Assembly: GCA_003342895.1 (NCBI GenBank)
Contig: PTFA01000112.1
Location: 1,620,874 to 1,684,873, forward strand
Direction of reading: 5' to 3'
DNA length: 64,000 nt
Origin: Casuarius casuarius
Taxonomy: Eukaryota; Chordata; Aves; Casuariiformes; Casuariidae
The position numbers and the translations under genes are program-made. The notes beneath the pieces were generated by a model. That model saw only the letters and a program-made list of their open reading frames with translations. It was not told the origin of the DNA and searched no databases. Below, piece after piece: positions 13,040-24,310 of the stretch (positions are counted from its first letter, which is position 1; the number at the start of each line of letters is the position of its first letter).

Positions 13040-13440
13040 AGGCCTTAATCGCCCTGACCAGCCTTACCCGGGGCCTCCACCCACCCCCTCTGACTAGCAG
13101 CTCCATTTAAACTCAGCCCTGGACCCTCAGTCCCTCCCTGAGCTATATCTTAGCTGTAACTACCCTTTAGTCCTATTTCTGAATTGTGTGGATTTCCTGC
13201 CTCGGCTGTGGACGTGGTCTGTTACCTTGTCGTACTTGACACTCACTGGACTGTTGATAGGACGCGTTGCCATCACCACGCTGCTCCGCTCGCCTGCCTC
13301 TGGTGCTGCGGGACTGCGCCCTGTCCGCGGGGTCCCTGCCTGGCCCGGGTCGTGGCTGCTCCGGGCTTACCTTCCTTTAGGGAGCAGCCTCGCTCTTGAC
13401 ATGTTCCCCAACGTAAATGTTGCAACGTTGCTGTCATTTC
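13040..13440. repeat. GC/CpG-rich block, possible unclassified inserted repeat
   Basis: G+C rises sharply and ends abruptly near 13.44 kb. About 18 CpG fall within 13201-13435, almost none between 13081 and 13200. The block contains a TATA-like TTTAAA at 13108-13113, a CCCTGGACCCTCAGTCCC stretch and CCGCGG. Such an island of foreign composition in AT-rich DNA could be a solo LTR, another interspersed repeat, or a short CpG island. I could not define target-site duplications or TG...CA ends, so the class is open. Overlapping open frames at 13184-13473 on both strands are typical of GC-rich DNA and are not called genes. A minus-strand AAG|GTAAGC donor-like site lies at 13371/13370. Confidence 0.3.
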
Positions 13441-13536
13441 CCCATGCTCACTAGACTTCAAAGAGCTTTGCAAATGGAAGGCTAAATATTATGAGGATCT
13501 CTTAATTCAAATACAGAAAAGGGATTTTTAAGGCAA

Positions 13537-13615
13537 AGCTATGCATCCGTAATACTAAGTGGTTTCAATGCCTTGAACTGTAGTGATGTTTCAGCTGAAT
13601 TATGGATGCATAGCT
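13537..13615 (+). other. 17-bp inverted repeat, possible hairpin RNA
   Basis: Positions 13537-13553 and 13599-13615 are reverse complements over 17 bp except at one position, where a plus-strand RNA would form a G-U pair. The spacer is 45 nt, so the folded unit would be about 79 nt. That is near the size of a microRNA precursor, but the stem is short and the loop large. No known microRNA seed family was recognised. A palindromic transposon remnant or paired binding sites are alternatives. Confidence 0.3.
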
Positions 13616-14210
13616 GTAAAGCACAGCTCAGTCTCTCTAAAGACCTTTAAGTCAAAAATTCCTATGGACTTCAGCAGGTCATGATTTAGCTCTTCTGTTT
13701 TCTGTAAGCAGCTTTATAGGGATAGAGAGTAAGTTATTTCCAGAAAACTCAGGGGCACTGATTGAAAAAAGTATTAATCTTGATCCAATATGTTTTTCCA
13801 TCCCGCACTTAACACCTCTCAATCAATGCCAGCAATACTGTAATTGATCTAATTTTGTGTCAGTCACTCCAACTATTATTCAAAGGTTTTTCTCAGATAT
13901 ACTTCTCAAGTAGAAATCTTGGCAAGGAAGACCTTGTTGTATGTCAAAAACCAAAGAATGACAAGAACTAATGCTCATGATCAATGTTAATATCCCCACT
14001 ACACAGATAAGAAAAGTACACACATATATTCTTGACCCCCTCAAATACCGTTTTTTATTTTCTGATGCAGTTGGTGTACATGATGTGTTTCTCCTTGTTT
14101 GAAAGGGAATAGAATCAGCTATCAGAATTCAAACAGATTATCATGTAGTCTATTAATTCCCTGTTTCATAAACTGCTAAGCTGTACTCCCAGCACTGCAG
14201 CTGTTTATAT

Positions 14211-14240
14211 GGGGGGGGGGGGGAGAAGTAGGGAGTGGGG
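14211..14240 (+). repeat. Poly-G run with further G-tracts (G-quadruplex motif)
   Basis: Thirteen G (14211-14223) are followed by GGG (14231-14233) and GGGG (14237-14240), with a 7-nt and a 3-nt spacer. The long run can supply two tracts, so the four-tract rule for an intramolecular G-quadruplex is met on the plus strand. Confidence 0.65.
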
Positions 14241-15052
14241 AGACTAATCATGTTCTTTTTCTAAGAGCACATGGAATTTGTCAGTTGGAGAAAATGGCTT
14301 TTTAACTGTAAACAAGCAAAACTAAATAAGTTTGAAGGAAAACAGCCAAGCCAGGGCTAATAACTCAGAAGGAAATGGCTCATCCTCTGTATTATTCACT
14401 ATGTGTTTAAGCAAAAGGCAAATTCACAAGCACTGTACTGACCTCTGTAATTTACTCTCTCTCCAATGCAAGAGCCAATACAGGATGTCAAATGATACCT
14501 GATCTCTAACAATAGTTAAGCAAGTAAGATGTATCAAATAGAGACAATCACATTAGCAGAACTGAAAACTTCATTTTCAGAATTAGTTACTACATGGGGA
14601 CAGGCATGGAGCATGAAGAAAGCTCTACAGACTCTTATACTAAATATGACTTTTTTTTTTTCCCCTCCAAGTAAACTCTTTTGTTTCTAGTATTTTGGGG
14701 GCAGGGAAAAGAGGAAAAAGGCATGCAACAAACTGATACACTACTACAGGTGTCAAGACACTGTCCTAGCCTGAGTGGGGTCAAGTTCCAAAACATCAAC
14801 TAAACTGCACTGGATCAGGTCTTCTTTGCAGGTCAAACCTAGTAAGTCCGCATCACTGCAGTTACAGTGCATTCATGCTGTCTCTCCTATTCTTTATTCC
14901 TCCATGAACCAGAAGCAGCATGTCAACAGATCACAGACCTAGCTGGTTATCCACATCAGCACATATGGAATGGTCAACAGACAGTTGCATTGCATCAGAA
15001 ATGTTTAAGATACAGGCCCAGTTGCTGCACGGGCATGAGGGTGAGAAAATAA

Positions 15053-15062
15053 GTCACGTGAT
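15053..15062 (+). promoter_or_regulatory. CACGTG E-box within GTCACGTGAT
   Basis: The palindromic E-box CACGTG (15055-15060) has flanks matching nine of the ten bases of the MiT/TFE (CLEAR-type) site GTCACGTGAC. USF, MYC/MAX and CLOCK/BMAL1 also bind this core. No promoter is recognised next to it, so function is unknown and a chance match is possible. Confidence 0.2.
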
Positions 15063-15423
15063 TTGATCCTTTGTGTAATACCTAACAAGCCTGACTGTAG
15101 TTACTCTATCATGCTATACTTTTAAATTGTCAGATCCAAAGCACAAACAGCACATACATCTCTTACAATTCTAATACTGACAATAGGTGTGTGGCTGGAA
15201 CAGCTCTGCTGCAGTAGTTGCTAGCAGAAGGATAAAGCCATGTCTTCCCCTTCTACTCAGCTCTGTCAAGTAACCTTAATAAAAGCCTCTCAAAACAGAG
15301 CCTCTAAGAGTGGAATGTCTCCACAAACCTTTTCTTTGTCAGCAAAGTCTTTTTGTCTTTTTCATTTCTTTTTTCTTAAACACATAGAAGTTTAACAATT
15401 CAGCAATCCAATCTGCAACCCAG

Positions 15424-16438
15424 GGTTGTGATCCGTGGCACAAAGTCTAGCTGGAGGCCAGTAACTAGCAGTGTACCCCAGCGGCCAATACTGGGTCCAA
15501 TCCTGTTCAACTTATTCATAAATGACCTGGTAGATGGGACAGAGTGCACCCTCAGAAGTTTGCTGATGATACAAAACCGAGAGGAGTGGTTGATACACCA
15601 GAGAGGACTGTGCTGCCATCTAGAGGGACCTCGACAGGCTGGAGAAAGGGGCAGAGCGGAGCCCCATGAGGTTCAACAAAGGGAAGTGCAGAGTCCTGCA
15701 CCTAGGGAGGAGTAACACCATGCACCAGTACAGACTGGGGGCTGACCTGCTGGAAAGCAGCTCGGCAAAGAAGGACCTGGGGGTCCTGGTGCACAACAAG
15801 TTGACCATGCGCCAGCAATGTGCTCCCATGGCAAAGGCAGCCAATGGTATCCTGGGCTGCATTAGGAAGAGCATTACCAGCAGGTCGAGGGAGCTGATCC
15901 TTCCCCTCTACTCAGCCCTGGGAAAGCCACACCTGGAGGTGTGTGTCCAGTTCTGGACTCCTCAGTATAAAAGTATTATGGAGCTAGTGGAGCGAGTCCA
16001 GCAAAGGGCTACTAAGTAAGGGACTAGAGCATCTCTCATACGAGGAAAGGCTGAGAGAGCTGGGACTGCTTAGGCTGAAGAAGAGAAGACTGAGGGGGAC
16101 CTCATCAACATGTTTAAATATCTGAAGGGAGGGTGTAAAGAGGATGGGGCCAGACTCTTTTCAGTGGTGCCCTGTGACAGGACGATAGGCAATGGGCACA
16201 AGCTGAAACACAAGAAGTTCTGTCTGAACATAAGGAAAAACTTCTTTACTGTGAGGGTGACTGAGCATTGGAACAGGTGGCTCAGAGAGGTTGTGGGGTC
16301 TCCAACCCTAGAGGTATTCCAAAGCCATCTGGACAGGGTCCTAGGCAGCCTGCTCTAAGTGACTCTGCTTGAGCAGGGGGGTTGGACTGGATGATCTTGA
16401 GAGTCCCCACCAACCTCAACCATTCTGTCATTCTGCGA
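15424..16438 (+). mobile_element. CR1 LINE, 5'-truncated copy with 3' end
   Basis: This is a plus-strand copy of the CR1 non-LTR retrotransposon that dominates bird genomes. It begins abruptly within the reverse transcriptase region, as usual for 5'-truncated LINE insertions. It runs through the end of ORF2 into the short 3' UTR, with the typical GGTTGGACTGGATGATCTT and CAACCATTCTGTCATTCTG ending at about 16435. CR1 ends in a short 8-bp-type repeat rather than poly-A, and that is what is seen. No clear target-site duplication was found, which is normal for CR1. The copy carries several frame breaks and is dead. Confidence 0.93.
15428..16358 (+). pseudogene. CR1 ORF2 reverse transcriptase, C-terminal part, decayed
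   Basis: Conceptual translation gives the later part of a CR1-type reverse transcriptase spread over several frames. The block [15 protein letters not shown] lies near 15485-15530. The catalytic FADD box lies in another frame at 15559-15570. A third frame (15666-16019) carries KCRVLHLG and the NGILGCIRKS region. The last frame, from about 16104, carries KYLKGGCKEDGARLFSV, FFTVRVTEHWNR and the C terminus at 16358. Breaks: a frame change between 15535 and 15556, an in-frame TAG at 15621-15623, TAA at 16017-16019, and another frame change near 16095. The N-terminal endonuclease domain is absent. In an active element this protein nicks the target and primes reverse transcription; this copy cannot. 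Confidence 0.9.
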
Positions 16439-17130
16439 AATAGTTGCTGACACAACCAAGGACACAGTGACCTGTGGCATGGGCACAACAGCCAGGAACT
16501 AACTTCTTGAACCAGCTCTACCATCAAGGAAAACTTGGTATACACCTGGAGCACTAAATACCTATTAGTCATTCTCAGTGTTTCTCTTAAGTGTCTTAGC
16601 AATTGTCTTTACTAAAGCATGAGAATCTTCAATTACGAAGAATGACAATGGATTCCTACCTCAAATCCACTTAAGATGAACTCTGTATCTCACTGTTTAG
16701 CCCTTCTCTGAACCACTGTTGGGATATATTTCAAAAAACAGTATACTAGATGAGCTGCCAAGTGATACATTAATCAGACTAGGTTCCCCAATTCCATCTA
16801 AATGCCGTCTCAGATCGTGACATACCTTCAGCTGAGAGAAAGAAAAGACCAACCTGGAATTCCTGAAAGACCAATTAACATTTCAAAGACTCTGGCCCTG
16901 AACTAAGTACAAATTAACAGGAGTTAAAGAATACGGACCTGTAAAATAACATCAACAGGTCTTAAGAAGTCTACTGTTCAAATAAAGTTTAAATTTTCTA
17001 AGTAAACGTATTGTTTCTGTGGGTCTGATAATATTGACTAGATTTTTTTCTTTATACTTACTGGTTTTTGTGATAAAATCTCAATTATATGAGCCAAAAC
17101 ATAGCTTCTTTTGCAGATCCAGCATATATA
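16439..17130. other. Non-coding DNA between CR1 and microsatellite
   Basis: No gene or further repeat was recognised. The open frame at 16282-16602 on minus is largely the reverse strand of the CR1 3' end. Confidence 0.45.
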
Positions 17131-17135
17131 TCCCC

Positions 17136-17153
17136 ATATATATATATATATTC

Positions 17154-17187
<34 letters not shown>
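17136..17187 (+). repeat. Compound (TA)n(GT)n(TA)n microsatellite
   Basis: Alternating TA (17136-17151) is followed after a short interruption by an uninterrupted GT run of thirteen units (17154-17179), then TA again to about 17187. Alternating purine-pyrimidine DNA of this length can adopt Z-form under supercoiling. Open frames across it give Cys-Val repeats and are artefacts. Confidence 0.92.
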
Positions 17188-17188
<1 letters not shown>

Positions 17189-20100
17189 TATTCAACCAAA
17201 AAGATATTAATGAGAGCAGTCCAGGAACGACAGGCTGTCCATATTTAGGTACATTTAACATGGCATATTTTTACAAGTTAGGAAAAAAATTAAGATCATT
17301 CTTTCTAAATATAGAGTGCAGAGAACTCAATGAAAAGCTTAATTTTTAAAATATTTTTCATACACAGTATCTAGTCTGATTAAAGTCTTTACAATTAAAC
17401 ATGAAAGCTCTATTCTGCAAGACTTAATCCTGTTTATCAGTCAAATATGGTCCCTCTTGTTAGAGATTTGACGGATAACCAGTCCCTATAATTTTGAAAT
17501 CTTTACAGACATATTCCATAGTCACCGAAAGACAAATTATCATATGCTTCATGTTAAAACTAGATTCATATGATACTAATCACTGTAAGCCAGATTCCTT
17601 TTGATTGTGCTACACTGCAGATCTTACTACTGACCTTGCCATTATTACAATAATATGTCAGTCTTCTGACTTTCTCCCTGCTGAGAGTCCAACTGTGTAA
17701 ACTGTTTTGTTCAAAACATATCGTTGAGAGAAAAAAGGCACACTGTTCCCCCTCCACGAGCTAATAGCAAATGTTCCAGAGCAGTTACTCAAATGTCTAG
17801 ACAGTATTTCTCCCAGGGACACACTTTACAGAATAAAGTTTTCAACAAATTAACAGTGGGTATGGCTTCTAGTTTCACCAGTTCCTACACAGTAGACAAG
17901 GATTTAATTTGACACAGTCTTCAATCCCTGTTAGCCAAGTAGCTGCATCTTAATAATACATTGGTTTACTTTGCTAAACATATTTGCTTCATAAAGCTTT
18001 CTTGAGGGAAATACAAACTCATATTTTCAATTAATTTATTGAACCTACATTTTGACTACTGCATAAAAGTAAGCTTTCTCAGTTTCTCTGTGTCAACAGT
18101 CTTGTGATGCCAGTCAAACACAGCACTAAGATAGGAGCAAGGATTATTAGCCATCTTCTGTCGTCTTGCTTCTACTGAAGCATAGCTTCCACCCGAATAT
18201 AGCAACATAACTTCCCCAAAACCATCAAGCAAGATTTATACTCAGCAGTCGAGAACAAAAGACACCTAAGCATCCTAGTTGTCATCAGGTAAATGGGAAG
18301 TTTCCAAAACATCTGGAAAAAAACCCTCTTTCAAATTGTAGGCATATAATCTGTAATCTTAAAGGAGTTTTCTCTAAAATAATTTGCAAGTCTTGAGAAA
18401 GTAATTTCGTATTCTGAAATTAGCGAGGTGATTTCATCAAAACTGACTATCTTTCTGCCAATGGATGTAGTTAAACATCTGGCTCTCAGCTGTACTGGAA
18501 TGGATGTGTTCCAGTGGGCTGCTGGCATCCTACCACTGAAACGAAAGCATCTCACCTCTGGCAATACAGACCACTGATATCTGTGAAAGGATGTAAACTT
18601 TCTCCTCAACATCATGTAAACAGATTTTAGCTGGGATGTATCAAAGTCTCACACAGAAACTTCTGTATTTCAGTCTTCTGTGGCAAATTAAGAGTTAATA
18701 CTGTTCTGAAGAGTCACAAAACTGAAAAGTAATCCATTTTACATAGCCTTAATCTGTCAGAGGTACACAAAGTCAAAATTCATTTTCATCTAAAAATGTC
18801 TCTTTTAGATTCTGAAGGCACCATATATATATATGTATATGTACATAAGCTATCGTACTTGTCACATCAAGAGCCCATATTTTAATATTCATAGAATTCC
18901 TTACTTTTATGTTCCAGTAGTACTACCCTGAAGGCTAATGGAGTAAAACACACAGGTATTGTGAATAAAGTCTTCTCTACAGGCAGAAGTTAGTACCATT
19001 ACTTAATGTGTGGTGCTCACGCAACACGCTGTATCCTACAGAGGAGATAAAGACATGGAGCCAATGCCACGGATCTCACAGTTTACGGGTACAAAGCAAA
19101 ACTCGGCATAGTGCTTACTACTCTGATTAGTCCTATTGAATCCAGTGAAACCATTTAGAAGAGTAAATGTTACGTTCACTGTAAGTATGGAGCATTATTT
19201 TAGATTCCATATCAGTACTTCCTTATATCAGGTAAGATAAAAGGAAGAGAGATACACACAGTGTTATGAAACAAGTTATTTTCCAAGCTCACATTCATTG
19301 TTAGAATTTTTTAAATAAATGCATGCTTAGCAGAACTTGCAAGGGTGCAAATCAAGTCAAAGACATGGACACTCAATGTAAGTATTTAAAGACTTTGGGT
19401 ATTTGTATATGCAACTGAAGGAAAGAAGTGATCCAAGCTTATTCTTTTTTTATACTTAAATACAGCATCAAGAAAACAACAGCTGTAACAAAGCAAATTT
19501 AGCTTGGACTTTTAAACATTATAAAGCTGTATCTCAGACCTGGAAGTTTCTAGCAGAGTTACTCAGAAGAAAGAGCAGCTAGCTGTAAGGCATGTCTGCT
19601 AAGGAACACAAAACACTTTTGAAGAAACCAGCTGGAGTTTCTGTATTCCGTCTCAGATCACTCACCTTCAGATTAATAAATGTTCCAGAAAGAAGATGGA
19701 GCTGTAACAAGACACCTAAGTGACTCTTCCAGAATACAATCAAATTTATACTGGCTCTACAGGGTGCGCTTGTATGTGCGTGCACATCTGTGTATAAATA
19801 AACACACTGGATCTACAATGCATACACATTACTAAAGAATTCTAATGGTTTTATGCTTGTATAGCCCACACCAGGATCCTAGTTGCGAGTGCTGGGAGAA
19901 AAAAACCCAAATTTTGACTGCCAGATGGATATGACATACCTGATTGATGCCCTGGGTGTTTCTGACAGTCTGCCCACACTATCTACTTAGAGAAGACAGT
20001 TGTTAAGAAGCAAGTCAAATACAGCTAGATATTTAAGTTCAGCTCTCCATTTCAAACAGATAACTGTCCATCTGCCCAAGCATCTGAGTATCTTGACTTT

Positions 20101-22740
20101 GTACAACCTCTTGGGTACACTGCTTTATAGCTACAAGACCAAAGAAAGAGAAAAAGAGAGAGGTGTTAAAGGATCTTCTTCAGTACTTTTCAAACAATGC
20201 ATCTGAGCAATGATATTTTCTCTTGGAATAATAATTTGAGATTGGAGAAACAGCATCCCACTCCAGAGGTGCTGCAGAGTCAGAAATTACCATATTGCTT
20301 ACTCAAAAAAGGAAAAACTGCTCATGATTTTTGTTAGTGTTAGAAACACTTCCAGACTGTATAGGCTTTTCCCAAATCCTTTGGATACAAGCCTTTTTAA
20401 TACCTTGAGTCTAATAGCAATGGCTCAGGATGCAAGTTAAGGACTTCATTACCATTTCCTGTCTCCTAAACCTTACACATCATTTATCCTACTACTCCCT
20501 CACAATTCAGCAGGGCAGGCCTGTGATGGTATTTGATTTGATCTGAGATTCATTTTACCTAACTCTTTTGGTCCATAATGCAGAAATGTGCATCTGAGCT
20601 GCTTAACTAGAATGCCTGCACAGCCAGTAAAGAGAAACAGGCATTTCTCAGCCCAGGTCTTTTGATAAGACAGCCATCGAAATAGGTTAGACAAAGCACA
20701 CCCTATTACTTGGTAGCTGATATCTCAGACATTGTCTTCAACATACAAGTAACTTGCACTACATGGAAAGATCACCTTCATCCTAGCAAATGGTTTATAT
20801 ATTCTGTGAAACAATCAAAAGAGATATCATAAGAGCTTACATTACATCTTCTTTAAATAGAAGACAGAGAAGCTAAATACTCTACTTCTAGTAAAGGAAG
20901 GTAACTTAATTTGCAATCTTTATTTCTGGCTCAGAAATGATCAGTTCAGATATCTGAAGCAAAAATTAAGTTTATTCAACATGCTAAAGCATAACTGGAG
21001 AGAAGAACAGCACTACTGTTATTCCTTCGTGGCTGGCCACCTGCAAATCCATGCAACTTGCAGCAATACCACATTGCATTTTGCTATCAGATAGTTCTGC
21101 ATGTTTTCAGGTTAGAAGGGTTGATTTACTTTTCTGGGATCAGAACACATAGATAAGTGAAGAGATTCTTATGCAGAGGTTTGGAGCTCCTTATCACACT
21201 TACTTACAACTAGACACTTGCTCCCTTCATACAAATCAAAATGAAGCTATGTCAGTACAACGCTGATATACATTGTTCATCTTCAGTACTGTTTAATGAG
21301 CCTACATCACCTTGGCTGTCAGCCAAATCAAAGCTGAAATGGAAAGCACACTAAACATTTTCGTTCTAGTAATAGTATTTTACTCTATTCTGTTCCTGGT
21401 GCATATCAAATATCTAACTAATTATGGCTGTAGTATTTTACAACACGAGAAGACAATTTATAGGGTTTTTGTTATTTACCCCCTCAATTCATCAGGTTCT
21501 TTGGAAGGAAACTGGAATTGATGTTTTCTGTTATCTTTCTCCAAAACAGCAAATTGTATTAAGTAAGTTCTGTACATTAAACAAAAATTTGCATATTCAA
21601 TTTATTTTTAATTAGTTCATTACTCAGTGGGTACAGTTCTAATTCTAGAAAGTAGAACTGTACAGATTAAATGCATAACAGAGAGATTATTTGATTAATA
21701 TAAAAGTTGGGGTTACTTCTGAACATTTGTTACACCTCAATTTGATGAAAATGTACCTCACAGCTATTTTTTCACTATGCACCAGGAAAGTCAAGTGTTT
21801 TAGTAAAATCAGAACCATTTGTTTTCATATTCTCCTGCCCTATTAAAATATAATTTAAAATAAAAAGAAAGAAAGAAAGAAAGAAAAAAAGTGTTCCACG
21901 TACCTTTAGAGTATTTTAGTGTGTAATCATATGTATGTAAGCAATGGCAGCGTGTGCAGTTTTGGATTGAGAATTAGGTGATCTGATTCGGATTCAGTAG
22001 GACATTTAGTTGTGTACTTAAGTCCCATCCAAATTACTAGAACTAGAGCATATGCCTCAGGTTAGGGATTTCTTTACTGAAAAAGAGTACTGCAACACAA
22101 GTACAAGAATGACAACACCAAAATGTTTACCTATATCCTCCTGTGATAGGGTCTCTGTGTAGAATAAGTTAACTTTTACTAATAATATGAAACCTGAAGT
22201 GTTTTTTATACAACTTCCCATACTTACACAAGTGCAAATCTGAAGGCTGAACTTGTTTGGTAGATCTCATTAGTCATGCAAACCAATCCTAGAAGACTTC
22301 TTGCAACATATGGTTGGACCATTTCTCTGGCAAAACACCTTCAACACTGTTACCCTAACCTCCATCACAGATTTTCGTTCCCTTGACGAGGATACTCAGC
22401 CAGGCCACCATCCTTCCTCCTCACTCAATACAATCGACGCTTCTGCATAGTTGATCAGTCCTCACCACACAGTTCAAACTCTGTTCAAAGTAACCAGTCA
22501 CACCAGATCCGGGGTAATAGCAGTAGAATAATGAAGCAAACATTAAACACAAGTGTGGGTATCTGTGCATTGCTCAGGCTTTGTCCCAGGCTTTTGGCTA
22601 GGATGCTTCCTAGAGCACTTCTGTTGCCAGGGTAGGACAGACACAGACAAATATCAGTTAGGAGACAAAGTAATTTCTCCAGTTATTACTGCCCGACAAA
22701 ATGTTGTTGAACTTTACACTGGAGGAGAGCACAGGAGAAA
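17188..22740. other. AT-rich non-coding DNA
   Basis: About 5.5 kb with no recognisable gene. It contains a short TA run near 18824-18842 and an AAAG microsatellite at 21862-21890. A joined acceptor/donor-like motif (CCTTATATCAG|GTAAGA) sits at 19231/19232 on plus. Open frames such as 18331-18615 minus and 22553-22864 plus resemble no known family. Confidence 0.45.
21862..21890 (+). repeat. (AAAG)n microsatellite
   Basis: About five AAAG units followed by an A-run. The region is purine-only on the plus strand for nearly 30 nt. Confidence 0.85.
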
Positions 22741-22743
22741 AGA

Positions 22744-22760
22744 TTACATAACTTACATAA
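22744..22760. promoter_or_regulatory. Two adjacent D-box-type sites
   Basis: TTACATAA occurs twice, at 22744-22751 and 22753-22760, separated by a single C. Read on the minus strand each is TTATGTAA, a match to the D-box consensus TTAYGTAA bound by PAR-bZIP activators (TEF, HLF, DBP) and the repressor NFIL3. The centres are 9 bp apart, close to one helical turn. A second pair lies 1.5 kb away at 24236-24268. No promoter is recognised nearby, so a regulatory role is inference. Confidence 0.3.
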
Positions 22761-24100
22761 GCAGTCACTGTTCTCAGATGGCAACTACCAGCATAGCCTC
22801 CCAGCAACGCCACGACCCAGATTGGTGGGCGTTCCTTCACAGCTCCATTGCTCATAGAAAATAACCTGCTTGACTTTCCACAGGTAGAGAGCAGAAACAT
22901 CTAGTGTTACAGAAGCACCTACACAGTACCATCTCCTAGCTACGGACTGCCACATAGGAGGAACATGCTCCCTTAGAAAGGCTGGCTCTTCCAACCTCTC
23001 ATGCCCATAGACTTTCCCAGCACACTTAGAAGGGATGGTAGAGAAGTGGTCTCTAGCCATAATTGTTTGTATGAAGCATGAGCTTGGCTCATGCTGTTAA
23101 GGGAGGAAAGGCCTAATTGCTAGTGCAAACACTCCCTAAGGCTTTGTTCCTAGGAGCTCGCCGTGAGCAAGTGCAAGTCCAGTCCAGCAAGTAATTAGTA
23201 CCCTAAGGAAAACAGCAGGAGCCTCCATTACAGTTCTCCATTGGATTTCCCTCATTACTACCAATTTCCACCAGCTTTCAGTGAGTGGATGAGTAGTCGC
23301 AGTGTTTGTTCTCACTTATATCTGGCTGTGCATAATTAAGAATTGCCCAGATAAGCTAAGATACAGGTCACCTAGCCAAGCCCAGGTGTTTTTAGCCTCC
23401 AGCATTATGGATCTTCCTGTCCCAAAGAATTCTAGAAAAGCCAAATGGAATTTATTTTATTTGAATTAAGTTTCCTAGAAAACTACTCAAATTTACATCT
23501 GCATTGGATTACAGCTGCTTTAAGAACAGGGGAGCAGTTTGACATGAGTGCCATCTTATCAAATCACTAAAAATGAATTTGGACACTGTAGGACAGGAGT
23601 TTAAAAAAAAATTGTGATCTTTACTGGCTTAAGAAATTTTATGAGAACCCTAAAAGTCCACTAAGATAAAAGCAACTCAAGACCTTTTTTGTAACCTCAC
23701 AGCTTCTATGTAATACATAAAATATGACTAGCCTAAGACCTTAACTTGCATCATTAGACAACAAGTACTGCACTATTAATTAGACAATTTACATACATGT
23801 GGGATTACACAAGCATTCTTGGATTAGATCTAGTCCAGTGAAAGTAGACAAAGGATTAAATCTTAAACAGATGCCAGACTTGTATGAAAGGCAAACTATT
23901 TGGAGCAGATTTCTGACTAGCCTTCTGCTTTTTAACCTGCTCCTTCAGTTTAAGCACAGTACATAGCTATGTAATTACAGATTAAATTGTAAATTACATT
24001 ACCATAAAGTCATACGTACAGATTTCTAACCAAAATAAGTTATCAGTATGATAAAGCTGAAATATGTGCAATTAGTCTTTCTAAAATGTTTTATGCTACT
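22761..24100. other. AT-rich non-coding DNA
   Basis: No gene or mobile element was seen. CCACAG|GTAGAG at 22879-22890 is a weak joined acceptor/donor-like motif. The rest is unique-looking sequence. Confidence 0.45.
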
Positions 24101-24119
24101 TTGATTCATTGCTAGTTAG

Positions 24120-24310
24120 CAATTTTGCTTGGAAAAGATGAACAGAAAGGAATGCCTGCGAAGTGCATGCAATTATGTGCCTTATTTAAAAACGTATCAC
24201 CTCTATTACAGCTGTGAGCACATCCAATAAATTTATTACATAACAAATCCCTGAGTTCTATTACGTAACAAATCCCTGAGTCCCAATCACATTAGCTATG
24301 TATTATGCAT
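24120..24310. other. Possible conserved non-coding element with D-box pair
   Basis: Repeat-free sequence with dense A/T-rich transcription-factor-like words, including TGCATGCAATTATG and an AATAAATTTATT-like palindrome just before the 25-bp duplication. The texture is that of vertebrate developmental enhancers, judged by eye only. Confidence 0.2.
24234..24283 (+). repeat. 25-bp tandem duplication carrying two D-boxes
   Basis: Units 24234-24258 and 24259-24283 match over 25 bp with two differences, both transitions. The first contains TTACATAA (24236-24243) and the second the perfect palindrome TTACGTAA (24261-24268). Both orientations fit the PAR-bZIP/NFIL3 D-box TTAYGTAA. The duplication thus doubled a putative binding site at a 25-bp spacing. 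Confidence 0.8.

Larger units (their letters stand above)
13616..15423. other. AT-rich non-coding DNA upstream of CR1
   Basis: No gene was recognised. It contains a 13-G run at 14211 with further G-tracts, a T-run near 14650 and a CACGTG E-box at 15055-15060. The short open frame 14867-15052 resembles nothing known. Confidence 0.45.

Noticed and set aside
13184..13473. Overlapping open frames in the GC-rich block
   Set aside because: Open in several frames and both strands at once, which reflects low stop-codon density in GC-rich DNA.
16282..16602. 106-codon minus-strand open frame
   Set aside because: Largely the antisense of the CR1 3' end.
17019..17349. Cys-Val repeat peptides
   Set aside because: They are translations of the TG/TA microsatellite.
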